64,000 nt of DNA from Trichococcus alkaliphilus (GTDB lineage: Bacteria > Bacillota > Bacilli > Lactobacillales > Aerococcaceae), in NCBI RefSeq assembly GCF_003008695.1, contig NZ_PXZT01000001.1, positions 285,940 through 349,939 on the forward strand, read 5' to 3'. Each line of letters begins with the position of its first letter. The first letter of the stretch is position 1. Of this stretch, positions 37,545-46,493 are shown one piece after another. The position numbers were made by a program, and so were the translations under genes. The notes below the pieces were generated by a model. It was not told the origin of the DNA, ran no database searches, and saw only the letters and a list, made by a program, of their open reading frames with translations.

Positions 37545-38567
37545 TTATATCATCTTTGCGCTCCAATTGTGGAAAATATCCAGGAAAGATTGCATCTTTT
37601 GTGCGTTTTTAAGATCTGGAATTTCCCCCAAAAGCACTTGTTCGGCTTGAATCGATTTTTCACCATTTTTTTGAACAATAATGATTGATTTTTTCATTCC
37701 ATTTTTGTGGAACAGATCTTCCGGAAGGCTCAAAAACGCCTGTATATGAACGTTTTCCTTCAACCACCCCATTAATACAGATGTTTTATCTGTTTCAAAA
37801 ATGTCGGACGGAACGATAAAAATCCCCCAACCGGATTCTTTCAGATAGTTCACATTTTGTTCAAACATTAGGAAATGTGCAAAAGAATTTCCTTCCGGAA
37901 AAGCTGTTTTGTAGTTTTTTGCACGCTCGTTTACTGGATAATATCCGATTGGAAAATCCGACACCATGATGTCCGAGGGTTCGATCAACAGTTCCTGCAG
38001 GCTGTCTGAATGGGTATAATGGATTTTTTCGGACAATCCCATCAAGGATCCGCTGTTGGCCGCGACACTGATCAACAGGTCATCGTTGTCAACTGCTTCC
38101 GCAGTCACTTCATTGCCTCTGCTTGCCAAATGCGCCAGAACGATATTGAGAAGATTCCCTGTTCCTGCTGCCAAGTCTGAAACATGCAGTTTTTCTGTCT
38201 TATCTTTTTTTATTTCTCCGATGAAATAAGCGATCAGATACGCAATCGTGTCCGGAGTCATTTGATGATTCATCTGGAGCTTGTCTTCTTTCGTAGCTTT
38301 GATGAAAGTCAGTTGTATGCTCTTGCGGATGATTTCTTTGTCCAATGCTTCCAAATTCATCTTTTTGTAGAGGCTGTTCAGGCGCTCGATTGCCTCATTT
38401 GAGGGCAAACCTTCCACTTGTTGTGCTTTCCCTTCAAAGGAAAGATTTTCCAGCGTTTCGGACAACGCTTCTATGTATGATAGTTCAGCTTCCGTTTGAA
38501 GTAATTTGATTGCTTCATCCATTAAACCGAAAAGACTCTCAACATTTGTTGCTTTCAAGTCGTTCAC
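37545..38567 (-). CDS. YtxK-type class I SAM-dependent methyltransferase
   Basis: 340 residues. A helical N-terminus (~100 residues) precedes a Rossmann core with motif [21 protein letters not shown] and an acidic VDNDDL strand end. Motif IV reads SDFPIGYYP, where true N6-adenine methylases have NPPY/F. It resembles B. subtilis YtxK, found with competence genes and ackA. The methyl acceptor is unknown, and the altered motif IV makes DNA adenine methylation uncertain. It lies upstream of ackA on the same strand. Confidence 0.82.
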   Translation of the reverse strand: MNDLKATNVESLFGLMDEAIKLLQTEAELSYIEALSETLENLSFEGKAQQVEGLPSNEAIERLNSLYKKMNLEALDKEIIRKSIQLTFIKATKEDKLQMNHQMTPDTIAYLIAYFIGEIKKDKTEKLHVSDLAAGTGNLLNIVLAHLASRGNEVTAEAVDNDDLLISVAANSGSLMGLSEKIHYTHSDSLQELLIEPSDIMVSDFPIGYYPVNERAKNYKTAFPEGNSFAHFLMFEQNVNYLKESGWGIFIVPSDIFETDKTSVLMGWLKENVHIQAFLSLPEDLFHKNGMKKSIIIVQKNGEKSIQAEQVLLGEIPDLKNAQKMQSFLDIFHNWSAKMI

Positions 38568-38600
38568 CGTCCCTTACTTTTTGTTGTTCTGTAAAAAACA

Positions 38601-38650
38601 AAAAAACCTGCGAAGGAAGTGACTAATCATTTGCCCCCGCAAGGTTTTTT
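38601..38650 (-). terminator. Terminator of rplU-prp-rpmA
   Basis: Minus-strand AAAACCTTGCG...CGCAGGTTTT stem with a long loop, followed by TTTTTGTTTT. Confidence 0.7.
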
Positions 38651-38688
38651 GTGTGTATGTAATTGGTTGATCGGCAAAAGTACAAGTA

Positions 38689-38973
38689 TTATTTAGCTGT
38701 AGGGTATACAGAAACTTGTTTTTTGTCACGGCCTAAACGTTCGAAACGAACGACACCGTCAACTTTTGCAAATAGAGTGTCATCTCCACCGATACCGACG
38801 TTAGTACCTGGATGGATTTTTGTTCCGCGTTGACGGTACAAAATCGATCCGCCAGTTACTGTTTGTCCGTCTGCACGTTTAGCGCCTAAACGTTTAGATT
38901 GGGACTCACGTCCGTTGGTAGTAGATCCGCCCCCTTTTTTGTGGGCGAACAATTGTAGATTCAATTTCAACAT
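38689..38973 (-). CDS. rpmA: 50S ribosomal protein L27, with Prp-cleaved leader
   Basis: 94 residues. It starts [18 protein letters not shown]. The first nine residues (MLKLNLQLF) are the Firmicutes leader removed by the protease Prp, exposing AHKKGGGS, whose tail reaches the peptidyl transferase centre. The body [19 protein letters not shown] and the end [10 protein letters not shown] are standard. The prp gene lies next to it in the same operon, after rplU. Confidence 0.96.
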   Translation of the reverse strand: MLKLNLQLFAHKKGGGSTTNGRESQSKRLGAKRADGQTVTGGSILYRQRGTKIHPGTNVGIGGDDTLFAKVDGVVRFERLGRDKKQVSVYPTAK

Positions 38974-39007
38974 GTGGTTTGCACCTCCTTATTAAGTAGT
39001 ACAGTTT

Positions 39008-39343
39008 TTATTGCATTTTTATGGTCACATAATCTGGATATGTCTGAGCGACATCTTCCAGTGAATAGAATAGATGCTTCAGTAAAATCTGCGTAATGTA
39101 TTGCTGTTCCGCTTCCCTTTCGGAAAGTATTTCTGCATAGAGATACCCGCCTTCATCATTTGCTTCATCAACAAGCATCTGGTAACCGGCTAAACGTTCA
39201 ACGCTATTCACAGTTTCGATGGCCAGTACAGAAACAGCGGCACAGATAATATCTTCACCTGCTACCCCATACCCGGCATGTCCCGTAATCTCGAAAGAAA
39301 GCAGGTTGCCATGATCATCTTCTTTAAATTTCACTTCAATCAT
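39008..39343 (-). CDS. prp: Ribosomal-processing cysteine protease Prp
   Basis: 111 residues. The catalytic dyad is visible as His in FEITGHAGYG (about residue 22) and Cys in DIICAAVSVLAIETVNS (about 34), the YsxB/DUF464 signature. It cleaves the N-terminal extension of L27, which is essential in Staphylococcus aureus. It sits between rplU and rpmA, its invariable place. Confidence is high because its L27 target carries the LQLFA cleavage motif. Confidence 0.95.
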   Translation of the reverse strand: MIEVKFKEDDHGNLLSFEITGHAGYGVAGEDIICAAVSVLAIETVNSVERLAGYQMLVDEANDEGGYLYAEILSEREAEQQYITQILLKHLFYSLEDVAQTYPDYVTIKMQ

Positions 39344-39357
39344 GATTATTCACACTC

Positions 39358-39666
39358 TTATGCTTTGATTGCGTCAATGATTACTTTTGTATAAGGTTGA
39401 CGATGACCTTGCTTGCGGTGTGTATCTTTTCTTCTCTTGTATTTGAAAGTAGTTACTTTCTTTTCTTTGCCCTGTTTTTCAACAGTGCCTTCTACAGAAG
39501 CACCTGTTACGAATGGAGCGCCAATTTTGGTTTCTTCTCCACCTACAAATACGATTTCATCAAAAGTTACTTTATCACCAGCTTCAGCATCTAATTTTTC
39601 AATGTAGATCGCTTGTCCAACTTCAACTTTTAATTGTTTACCACCTGTTACGATAATTGCGTACAT
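39358..39666 (-). CDS. rplU: 50S ribosomal protein L21
   Basis: 102 residues, [18 protein letters not shown] at the start and [23 protein letters not shown] at the end, the rRNA-binding signature of L21. It is first gene of rplU-prp-rpmA, behind AGGAGGTG. The leader may mediate autoregulation. Confidence 0.97.
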   Translation of the reverse strand: MYAIIVTGGKQLKVEVGQAIYIEKLDAEAGDKVTFDEIVFVGGEETKIGAPFVTGASVEGTVEKQGKEKKVTTFKYKRRKDTHRKQGHRQPYTKVIIDAIKA

Positions 39667-39773
39667 ATTCTCTGCACCTCCTTATTTTACTTAGACTCGC
39701 CAAACGAAGTGCCCTTTAAGGTCTTATGACTCCCATTCGTGCGGTTGTAGCCGTGGTGCGCACATTTACAACA
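39667..39773 (-). promoter_or_regulatory. Probable L21 leader
   Basis: About 105 bases between the promoter and rplU, with potential hairpins (TGTGCGCACCACGGCTAC, GGTCTTATGACTCC). Its position and length fit the ribosomal L21 leader element of Firmicutes. I could not confirm the structure by eye. Confidence 0.5.
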
Positions 39774-39778
39774 TTAAT

Positions 39779-39807
39779 AGCTTATCAAAAATCAAGCCTC
39801 AAGTCAA
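39779..39807 (-). promoter_or_regulatory. rplU operon promoter
   Basis: Minus-strand TTGACT (39807-39802), 17 bases, TAAGCT (39784-39779). Confidence 0.75.
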
Positions 39808-39867
39808 CCCAAATCAAAACATTCGTCAAATAAGGCGCCATTTACCTCACTGAGGACCAAAAATGGT

Positions 39868-39894
39868 AAAAAAAACAGGGCAGCTGCCCTGTTT
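39868..39894 (-). terminator. Terminator of the amino acid ABC operon
   Basis: Perfect 20-base palindrome AACAGGGCAGCTGCCCTGTT followed by a T-run on the minus strand. Confidence 0.85.
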
Positions 39895-39947
39895 CTTGTT
39901 TGGACTGTCCAATTTTCTGCGGACATGTCCTAGTCTTCACAATATCC

Positions 39948-40628
39948 TTAACGGTTCTTGACGAATTCACTTGAGGATACGATCCGGGTACCATATTGTT
40001 GCCCGAACTCGGTATCATGCGTAACGATCAGGATGCCGGTTCCTCCTGCTGCAATTTCCTGGATCAGCTTGCCGATGCTGTCGGAAGATTCACGATCGAG
40101 CGCAGAAGTCGGTTCGTCAAAACAAAGCACGCGCGGATTCAGCATCATCGCCCGGGCGATCGCAACCCTTTGCTTCTGGCCTCCGGACAACGTCGACGGC
40201 ATCGCATTCAATTTGTCTTCCAATCCCATTTGCTCCAATAATCCAGCTGCCTTCGCCGTCAACTCTTCACGACTGCCCAATTTTTGCGCAAGCGGCGCCT
40301 CAAGCAGATTGTCCAGCACAGAAAGGTTCGGGAACAACGCGTAGTCCTGGAACACCATGCCGATTTTATTTTGGTAGAGACGCCTTTGCTTGCGGTCCGC
40401 ATATTCTGCGCCCTTCAATCCTTGCTTGCATAAGACAGCATCCTCGATAGAAATGGTGCCTTGGTCTGCTTTTTCAAGATTGTTGAGTAAGCGCATCAAA
40501 GTTGTCTTACCCGTTCCGGAACGTCCCACAAGTACAACGATTTCGTTGGAATCGATGTGGAATGAAAAATCATCGATAACGGTTATGTCATGGTAAGTCT
40601 TTTTTAAATTCATCGCATTTAATAACAT
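39948..40628 (-). CDS. Polar amino acid ABC transporter ATPase
   Basis: 226 residues, slightly short for the GlnQ/HisP group. Walker A LVGRSGTGKTTLMRL (about 33-47), Q-loop MVFQDYALFP, signature TLSGGQKQRVAIARA, Walker B LCFDEPTSALD and the H-loop VTHDTEF are all intact. It powers uptake with the permease 16 bases upstream and the two binding proteins. The operon is under a T-box, so the substrate is probably the amino acid that the T-box tRNA reports. Confidence 0.93.
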   Translation of the reverse strand: MLLNAMNLKKTYHDITVIDDFSFHIDSNEIVVLVGRSGTGKTTLMRLLNNLEKADQGTISIEDAVLCKQGLKGAEYADRKQRRLYQNKIGMVFQDYALFPNLSVLDNLLEAPLAQKLGSREELTAKAAGLLEQMGLEDKLNAMPSTLSGGQKQRVAIARAMMLNPRVLCFDEPTSALDRESSDSIGKLIQEIAAGGTGILIVTHDTEFGQQYGTRIVSSSEFVKNR

Positions 40629-40643
40629 GATTGCCGCTCCCCC

Positions 40644-41279
40644 CTAAAAGTTCCCTTTGGATTCAAGTTTATTCAGCAGCACCGTAATGACAGCCGTAAC
40701 GGATAAATAGACGATACCCACTGCCAAGAAAGGCACTAACGAGGCATACGTATTCGCAGCAATCTGCCCTGCGCGCAACAGCTCCCCGAGGCCGATGACA
40801 TAAACCAAAGATGTATCTTTTACTAGCGCAATCACTTCATTCCCTACAGATGGCAACACGATCTTGGTGACCTGCGGAATGATGATTTTGAAAAAACCTC
40901 TGACCTTACCGATACCCAACACCGAAATGGCCTCGAACTGTCCTTTCGGGACAGCAGTGATACCTCCACGGAAGATTTCCGCATAATAGGCGGCGTAGTT
41001 GATCATATACGCCAAAATTGCTGCCGAAAAACGATCCAATGTAATGCCTATCAGCGGCAATCCGAAGAAAACAAACATCAATTGCAACAGCAATGGCGTC
41101 CCTCTCATGATGAAGACATATATCTGGATCAGAAAACCCAGCCATTTGGGTCCGTAAACCCGGATGACGGCAATCAGAAATCCTAACGGAATGCTGGAGA
41201 TCCCTATGATGAAGAACAACGTAAGCGTCATCTTCAAGCCGTCAAGCAATGATGGCAGTATCGTCTGTATCAAGTCCAT
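40644..41279 (-). CDS. Polar amino acid ABC transporter permease
   Basis: 211 residues with about five membrane helices. The HisMQ-type EAA loop is EIFRGGITAVPKGQFEAISVLG near residues 99-120, followed by FKIIIPQ. It forms the membrane channel with the downstream ATPase; a single permease gene implies a homodimer. A gap of about 32 bases separates it from the upstream binding-protein gene. Confidence 0.93.
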   Translation of the reverse strand: MDLIQTILPSLLDGLKMTLTLFFIIGISSIPLGFLIAVIRVYGPKWLGFLIQIYVFIMRGTPLLLQLMFVFFGLPLIGITLDRFSAAILAYMINYAAYYAEIFRGGITAVPKGQFEAISVLGIGKVRGFFKIIIPQVTKIVLPSVGNEVIALVKDTSLVYVIGLGELLRAGQIAANTYASLVPFLAVGIVYLSVTAVITVLLNKLESKGNF

Positions 41280-41311
41280 TTCATAAACCTCTTTCTTACC
41301 CTTTATTTTCG

Positions 41312-42112
41312 TTATTCACTATAGAACCATTTGTCGTATATTTCATCGAAGGTTCCGTCTTCCTTCATGTCGGCCAAAGCTGCATCGACACGCTCCTGCA
41401 AGTCAGTGTTATCCTTTTTGAAGGCAACCGCCATCTCGTCTTCCCCGAAGTTATCCTCCAGGACACGGTAGATGTCTTTGCCGGACTGCTTCATGTAATA
41501 ACGCCCATAGACTTCACCGACAACGATGGCATCCACGCGGCCTGATTCCAGGTCGCTGAAGGAATTATTATTGGAAGGATAAAGTACCAGATCCCCGCCC
41601 AATTTTTCAAATATCCCTGATGCATCCTCCATAATCTTATCCACAGAACTGGAAGATTGTTGTGTCGAAACCAACTTCCCTTCCAGGTCCGCTTTCGTTT
41701 GGATGTCGCTGTCCTTCAAAACGATGATGGATTGCGCATCCACGATGTACGGTTTGCTCAAGAGGACTTTTTCGGCCCGTTCCGGCGTGATGGCATAGCC
41801 ATTCCAGATCATGTCGATGTTACCGGAATCCAATTCGGTTTCCTTCATTGCCCAATCAATCGGTTGAAAAACCATTTCGGCTCCGATCCGTTCACCGACC
41901 TCTTTCGCCAGATCGACATCGAATCCGATGATTTCATTATTGTCATCACGGAATCCCATCGGCGCAAACGTGTCATCCAAACCTACAATCAGCGTTTCCT
42001 CGGCAACAGCTTCCGAGCTGTCCGAAGCGTCATCAGCAGTCCCGACGTTGCATCCAGCCAACAACAATAAACCAGTTCCGATCAAGGCAGCTTTTTTTAG
42101 CTTATCCAACAT
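41312..42112 (-). CDS. Amino acid ABC transporter binding lipoprotein (copy 2)
   Basis: 266 residues from ATG 42112 behind AAGGAGG, giving MLDKLKKAALIG. Lipoprotein signal peptide with lipobox LLLLAGC (Cys near 21), then a Ser/Glu linker and the SBP_bac_3 fold: VGLDDTFAPMGFRDDNNEIIGFDVDLAKEVG. It is a paralogue of the next gene upstream, with the same order of motifs. A stretch of about 67 bases (41810-41876) is nearly identical at DNA level between them. It binds a polar amino acid outside the membrane. Confidence 0.92.
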   Translation of the reverse strand: MLDKLKKAALIGTGLLLLAGCNVGTADDASDSSEAVAEETLIVGLDDTFAPMGFRDDNNEIIGFDVDLAKEVGERIGAEMVFQPIDWAMKETELDSGNIDMIWNGYAITPERAEKVLLSKPYIVDAQSIIVLKDSDIQTKADLEGKLVSTQQSSSSVDKIMEDASGIFEKLGGDLVLYPSNNNSFSDLESGRVDAIVVGEVYGRYYMKQSGKDIYRVLEDNFGEDEMAVAFKKDNTDLQERVDAALADMKEDGTFDEIYDKWFYSE

Positions 42113-42142
42113 GCGGCTTTCCTCCTTCAACAAACAATAATG

Positions 42143-42940
42143 TTATTCAGCGAACCAAGTTGTGTAGATTTCATCGTACGTTCCATCTTCACGCATGTCA
42201 TTCAGCGCTCCGTCAATCGCTTCTTTCAGTGCGACATCTTCCTTGCGGAGACCCACACCATATTCTTCATCGCCAAAATTATCGGTAAGAACGACATACT
42301 TTTCCTCACCTTTCTGCTTCATTGTGTAACGGCCCAACACTTCATCAACTACGATTGCATCACTGCGGCCGCTTTCCAGGTCGTTGAACACGTCATTGAA
42401 GGTAGGATACAAAATAGCCGCGCCCCCATCAAACTCAGCGCCAATTCCCGTTTCGTCGGCGTTGATGGCATCGAAAGCTGCAGATCCTTGTTGCGTCGAT
42501 ACGACTTTCCCAGCCAAGTCGGCTTTTGTCTCGATATCACTGTCTGCCATTGTGACGATGATTTGGCTGTTGTTCAGATAAGGTTCTGTGAAAAGCACTT
42601 TCTCTTTGCGCTCATCCGTGATGGTATAACCATTCCAGATCATGTCGATGTTACCGGAATCCAATTCAGTTTCCTTCATTGCCCAATCAATCGGTTGGAA
42701 AGTGATCTCAACATCCAAGCGTTCAGCAACCTCTTTCGCCAAGTCGACATCGAAGCCGACAATTTCGCCGCTCTCATCTTTGAAGCCCATCGGTGCAAAA
42801 GTATCGTCCAGACCCATCACCAATGTATCTTTGATTCCTGAATCTTCCGATCCTGTTGCTGAAGAATCCTCAGAAGTTCCTCCACCACATGCAGCCAATA
42901 AACTTGTAGATGCCAACAACATTAATGCTAATTTTTTCAT
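42143..42940 (-). CDS. Amino acid ABC transporter binding lipoprotein (copy 1)
   Basis: 265 residues. Signal peptide MKKLALMLLASTSLLAAC with a lipobox Cys at 18, a GGGTSEDSSATGS linker, then the SBP_bac_3 domain beginning at VMGLDDTFAPMGFKDESGE. It is the first gene after the T-box leader, followed about 30 bases later by its paralogue. Two binding proteins feeding one permease pair suggests either different ligands or different affinities. The spacing indicates one operon. Confidence 0.93.
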   Translation of the reverse strand: MKKLALMLLASTSLLAACGGGTSEDSSATGSEDSGIKDTLVMGLDDTFAPMGFKDESGEIVGFDVDLAKEVAERLDVEITFQPIDWAMKETELDSGNIDMIWNGYTITDERKEKVLFTEPYLNNSQIIVTMADSDIETKADLAGKVVSTQQGSAAFDAINADETGIGAEFDGGAAILYPTFNDVFNDLESGRSDAIVVDEVLGRYTMKQKGEEKYVVLTDNFGDEEYGVGLRKEDVALKEAIDGALNDMREDGTYDEIYTTWFAE

Positions 42941-43013
42941 ATTCTTCTCCCCCTATATATGTGTACTTTTTATTACCGTATTCTGTGGTGGCCCCTCATC
43001 AATCCGTTTCCAA

Positions 43014-43300
43014 TAAAAAAAGCCCTTTAACTTCCTGCTGAAAGTTAAAGGACGATTGAAGTCGTGGTTCCACCTTTTTTTGCGGCATCTTCACAGAAAC
43101 CGCCTCATAACGTTCCATTCGAAACGTCAGTGCTGTAACGGGCACAACCGAGTCAACCTACTGAGAACAGCGGATGCTGTCTTTTCGGCATTCTTGCTCA
43201 GAGACGTGATTTCACTGAATGCTATTGTTTGCTCACACCACCCGCAAACTCTCTGGAAATAGGCAAAAGTTACTTTTTCTCTTCATTGCATTTAGAATTT
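43014..43300 (-). promoter_or_regulatory. T-box riboswitch of the amino acid ABC operon
   Basis: On the minus strand the core AGGTGGAACCACG (about 43076-43064) is followed by ACTTCAATCGTCC and a terminator stem CCTTTAACTT...AAGTTAAAGG with a T-run (43020-43014). Stem I upstream shows AGAGAG and a distal arm GTTTGC...GCAAAC. The specifier is not settled; CAC (His) in AATCACGTCTCTG and CAG in TTCAGTGAAAT are candidates. It makes transporter expression respond to an uncharged tRNA. Confidence 0.9.
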
Positions 43301-43306
43301 AAGACA

Positions 43307-43334
43307 ATAATACCACAGCGTTCGTTAAATGCAA
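43307..43334 (-). promoter_or_regulatory. Promoter of the amino acid ABC operon
   Basis: Minus-strand TTGCAT (43334-43329), 16 bases, TATTAT (43312-43307), directly before the T-box leader. Confidence 0.7.
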
Positions 43335-43374
43335 GCATTTCATTAAAAAAGATCTCATTCATTTCTCATCATGG

Positions 43375-43902
43375 TCAGTCGTACATCCAGCCCACAAGTT
43401 TAAACAATGGGTAATAAATTACAATGAACAGCACAATGTTCAACACGATGGTCGGTCCCAGACGTTCTGAAGCGAAAGCGCTGAAATCAAGCTGCGTAAT
43501 GTCCATCAAGCTGTAAAAGCCAAAAACGAATGAATCTACCGCTACAATTGCCATGATGAACAACAGGGCCAACACGAAAACATTTTCCGTCAGATATTTC
43601 TGCATTTTCTTCACGAAATACACAATCACCGCAAAAGCCACTGCGTATACGCCCAAAATGCCGCTGTAATAACTGTCGAACAACAGCCCGAACAGAACTG
43701 CGTACAACTGCATCGGCTGTTTGGGGAAGTAGTAGGCAAAAAGCACGAATCCGAACAGCGCCAAGTGCGGCACAAGGATATACTCTTCACTGACGAACTG
43801 GCCAGGGAAGGCATTGATCAAAAAGCCATCCAAAATCAAAAGCAAGTAAAGCATCACGGGGATGAAATAAGTGTGATGCAAAGATCTGTTCTGCACCATC
43901 AC
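43375..43902 (-). CDS. mreD: Rod shape-determining protein MreD
   Basis: 175 residues with about five membrane helices (LYLLLILDGFLINAF, HLALFGFVLFAYYFP, GLLFDSYYSGILGVYAVAF and two more). GLLFD-x-x-x-x-x-x-LG is the MreD hallmark. It is a membrane scaffold linking MreB filaments with the elongation machinery. Its start overlaps the mreC stop by four bases; it is the last gene of mreBCD. Confidence 0.92.
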   Translation of the reverse strand: MMVQNRSLHHTYFIPVMLYLLLILDGFLINAFPGQFVSEEYILVPHLALFGFVLFAYYFPKQPMQLYAVLFGLLFDSYYSGILGVYAVAFAVIVYFVKKMQKYLTENVFVLALLFIMAIVAVDSFVFGFYSLMDITQLDFSAFASERLGPTIVLNIVLFIVIYYPLFKLVGWMYD

Positions 43903-44753
43903 TCACCACTCCCGCTCAGCCGTTTGATGACCGTCACGAAGCGGATATTATAAACCTCTCCGGCAGGCTCGATCGTCACTTGTTTGAAGAGGCCGTAGCT
44001 GTCCATGGATACTTCTTTGACGGTGCCGATCAGCAAGGCGCTTGGCGAAACGCCGCCCAATCCTGATGTGATCACACTGTCGCCCGGATTGATCACTGCA
44101 TCCGGGGCAATCTGGGACATGGAAAGCATCTTCGTGTCCTCATCATAGCCATTGACGATGCCATGAACAGGTCCGGATTCCGTTTGGATTTCAGCTGACA
44201 CGCGGTTGGTCGTATCGTTTGAAGTGGTCAACAAAAGCACTTTCGCACTTGTGGAATTGACTTCGGATACACGGCCAATCAGACCGTTTCCGGCCATCAC
44301 CGACATGTCGACCTCTACCCCGTCCTGGGATCCTTTATCGATGACGATCTGGTTCAGCCAACTGTCAGGGTTGCGGGATACCACAGAAGCATTGATTTGT
44401 TCATATTCTGATAAAGTGCTTTTTAGTTCAAGTTCTTCCTGCATCCGTGCATTTTCTTGCTCCAGATTATAGACTTTCACTTGCAACTCATAAACGGTAT
44501 CAATTTTACTTTTTAAAGATTGGTTTTCTTCATACGTATTCATCAGGTTATCGACTGAATCAACAAAATTCGCCACTACTTCCGCTGGCTTAGAAAATAT
44601 TCTCGCAATGGAGCCCGTCACATCGTTCCCTACTTGTTGCGGTATCGATGTATCTTCTCTGTTGTTGGTGAGAGAATATGCTATCAAGCTGATAAAGGTG
44701 ATCACACTGATCAATAGGATAATCAATTTTTTGTTGTTAAAAAACTGATTCAC
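43899..44753 (-). CDS. mreC: Rod shape-determining protein MreC
   Basis: 284 residues. A short cytoplasmic start, one membrane helix (about 9-27), a coiled coil at about 70-108 (ELQVKVYNLEQENARMQEELEL), then the beta-barrel domain with VVSRNPDSWLNQIVIDKGSQDGV and VITSGLGGVSP. It organises cell-wall synthesis outside the membrane. It lies between mreB (45 bases) and mreD (overlap). Confidence 0.95.
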   Translation of the reverse strand: MNQFFNNKKLIILLISVITFISLIAYSLTNNREDTSIPQQVGNDVTGSIARIFSKPAEVVANFVDSVDNLMNTYEENQSLKSKIDTVYELQVKVYNLEQENARMQEELELKSTLSEYEQINASVVSRNPDSWLNQIVIDKGSQDGVEVDMSVMAGNGLIGRVSEVNSTSAKVLLLTTSNDTTNRVSAEIQTESGPVHGIVNGYDEDTKMLSMSQIAPDAVINPGDSVITSGLGGVSPSALLIGTVKEVSMDSYGLFKQVTIEPAGEVYNIRFVTVIKRLSGSGE

Positions 44754-44798
44754 ATTGACACCTCTTTTCGTACATCACTTTCAATTACATTCATTATC

Positions 44799-45821
44799 TT
44801 AATGCCTTAAATTTTTACGCTTGTACACGTTGATATTCTTCAATGTTTCGCCTGTCCCGATGGAAACGCAATCCAATGGATCGTTGGCGATAAATACAGG
44901 AACTTCCGCTTCCGCCGAAATGACTTCAGCAATGTTCTTCAACAAAGCCCCGCCGCCTGTCAAAACGATGCCATGATCGATTACGTCAGCAGATATTTCG
45001 GGAGGAGTCTCTTCCAGCACTTCCCTCACGGAAAGGATGATGTTCTCGACCACATCATGAATCGCAACCGCTATATCCTCGGCATAGATTTCCAAAGTCT
45101 TGGGCAGGCCGTTGACCATATCCCGGCCCCTTATTTCCATGGAGCCGTAGGAAGCTGCCTTTTCGATGTCGGCACAACCGATCGTTATTTTGATGTTCTC
45201 GGCAGTCCGCTCGCCGATCAACAGACCGTACTTTTTGCGTATGAACTGAATGATTGCCTCATCCATACGATCGCCAGCGGCTGTACTGGAACGGCTCGTA
45301 ACGATTCCTCCAAGCGAAATTGTCGCGACATCCGTCGTCCCGCCACCGATGTCCACCACCATATTGCCTGTAGGCGCATGCACGGGAAGTCCGGCACCCA
45401 CCGCGGCAGCAAAAGGCTCTTCTATGATGAAAGCTTCTTTGGCGCCGGCTGTCCGTGTAGCATCAAGAACTGCCCGTTTCTCGACTTCCGTCACTCCACT
45501 TGGTACGCAGACCATCACGTATGGTTTGATGAATGCATTTCCAGTCGCTTTTTTGATGAAATATTTCATCATTGCGACTGTTGTATCATAATCCGCAATG
45601 ACGCCTTCCTTCATCGGGCGGGATGCCACAATGGTGCCGGGTGTCCTGCCAAGCATCTGGAAGGCCTCTTCCCCAACGGACAGAATCTCCCCCGTATGGA
45701 TATTTTTGGCGACGACAGAAGGTTCTCTGATCACAATGCCCTTGCCGGCTATGAAGACGATTGTATTGGCCGTACCTAAATCAATTCCGATGTTTTTACC
45801 CTTAAAATTCAAACTTACCAA
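44799..45821 (-). CDS. mreB: Rod shape-determining protein MreB
   Basis: 340 residues. Actin fold with phosphate loop 1 [28 protein letters not shown], the [13 protein letters not shown] connect region, phosphate 2 [18 protein letters not shown] and the adenosine motif [15 protein letters not shown]. It polymerises under the membrane and positions the elongasome, so the organism is probably rod-shaped or elongated-ovoid. It is first gene of mreBCD. Confidence 0.96.
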   Translation of the reverse strand: MVSLNFKGKNIGIDLGTANTIVFIAGKGIVIREPSVVAKNIHTGEILSVGEEAFQMLGRTPGTIVASRPMKEGVIADYDTTVAMMKYFIKKATGNAFIKPYVMVCVPSGVTEVEKRAVLDATRTAGAKEAFIIEEPFAAAVGAGLPVHAPTGNMVVDIGGGTTDVATISLGGIVTSRSSTAAGDRMDEAIIQFIRKKYGLLIGERTAENIKITIGCADIEKAASYGSMEIRGRDMVNGLPKTLEIYAEDIAVAIHDVVENIILSVREVLEETPPEISADVIDHGIVLTGGGALLKNIAEVISAEAEVPVFIANDPLDCVSIGTGETLKNINVYKRKNLRH

Positions 45822-46049
45822 GTACTTCTCATCCTTCCGTCTGATTGACTACAAACTCTCCCACAAACAAATTCTTTTCTATTTTACCACAAACCGGAAC
45901 AAGAAAAACATCAATGTAACAAACAAAAGAAAGAATTAATCTATTTGACAGGAATGCCGTCGATCAGTAATGCTGACGTAAACAACTCACCCTAATTGAC
46001 ACAATATATCTACACGAACCACAACGTCCCCTCCAGCAGGTCGGCATTT

Positions 46050-46081
46050 AAAAAGGCCCGAGACAGTGTCCCGGACCCTTT
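46050..46081 (-). terminator. Cold-shock gene terminator
   Basis: Minus-strand AAGGGTCCGGGACA...TGTCTCGGGCCTT stem followed by TTTAAAT. An almost identical stem ends ezrA at 55371-55401. Confidence 0.8.
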
Positions 46082-46102
46082 GATCGTTTAAGTTAAGGAA
46101 AA

Positions 46103-46303
46103 TTAGATTTTTTCTACGTTAGAAGCTTGCGGTCCACGGTTTCCATCAACGATTTCGAATGAAACTGCTTGTCCTTCTTCTAATGATTTGAAGCCGTCGC
46201 CTAAGATAGCTGAGAAATGTACGAATACGTCGTCTCCGCTTTCGCGTTCGATAAATCCAAAACCTTTTTCTGCGTTAAACCATTTTACTGTTCCTTTTTC
46301 CAT
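46103..46303 (-). CDS. Cold-shock protein (CspA family)
   Basis: 66 residues, [19 protein letters not shown]. Both nucleic-acid-binding motifs are intact: KGFGFIE (RNP1) and DVFVHFSAI (RNP2). ATG 46303 follows GAGGAGG; a longer in-frame start at 46324 is not needed. It acts as an RNA chaperone. The upstream region of ~190 bases could hold the long regulatory leader usual for csp genes. It lies between radC and mreB, which are usually adjacent. Confidence 0.95.
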   Translation of the reverse strand: MEKGTVKWFNAEKGFGFIERESGDDVFVHFSAILGDGFKSLEEGQAVSFEIVDGNRGPQASNVEKI

Positions 46304-46493
46304 GAAAAATTCCTCCTCGTGCAAAGCACTAAAAATGTGATTCTTGCTTTTGGTACGATAGGAATGTTCAAGACAATCTTTTCTTTACCAAACAAAAACA
46401 CTAATATAATGATATATCAGGTTTTCCGATATTGCAAGTTTTTTGCCATCAGATTTTCATTTTTGTCTGCGGAAATATTGGCGGCAATAGAGA

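Noticed and set aside
44973..45779. Plus-strand open frame of 268 codons
   Set aside because: Antisense to mreB, rich in Cys, His and Arg; no supporting signal.
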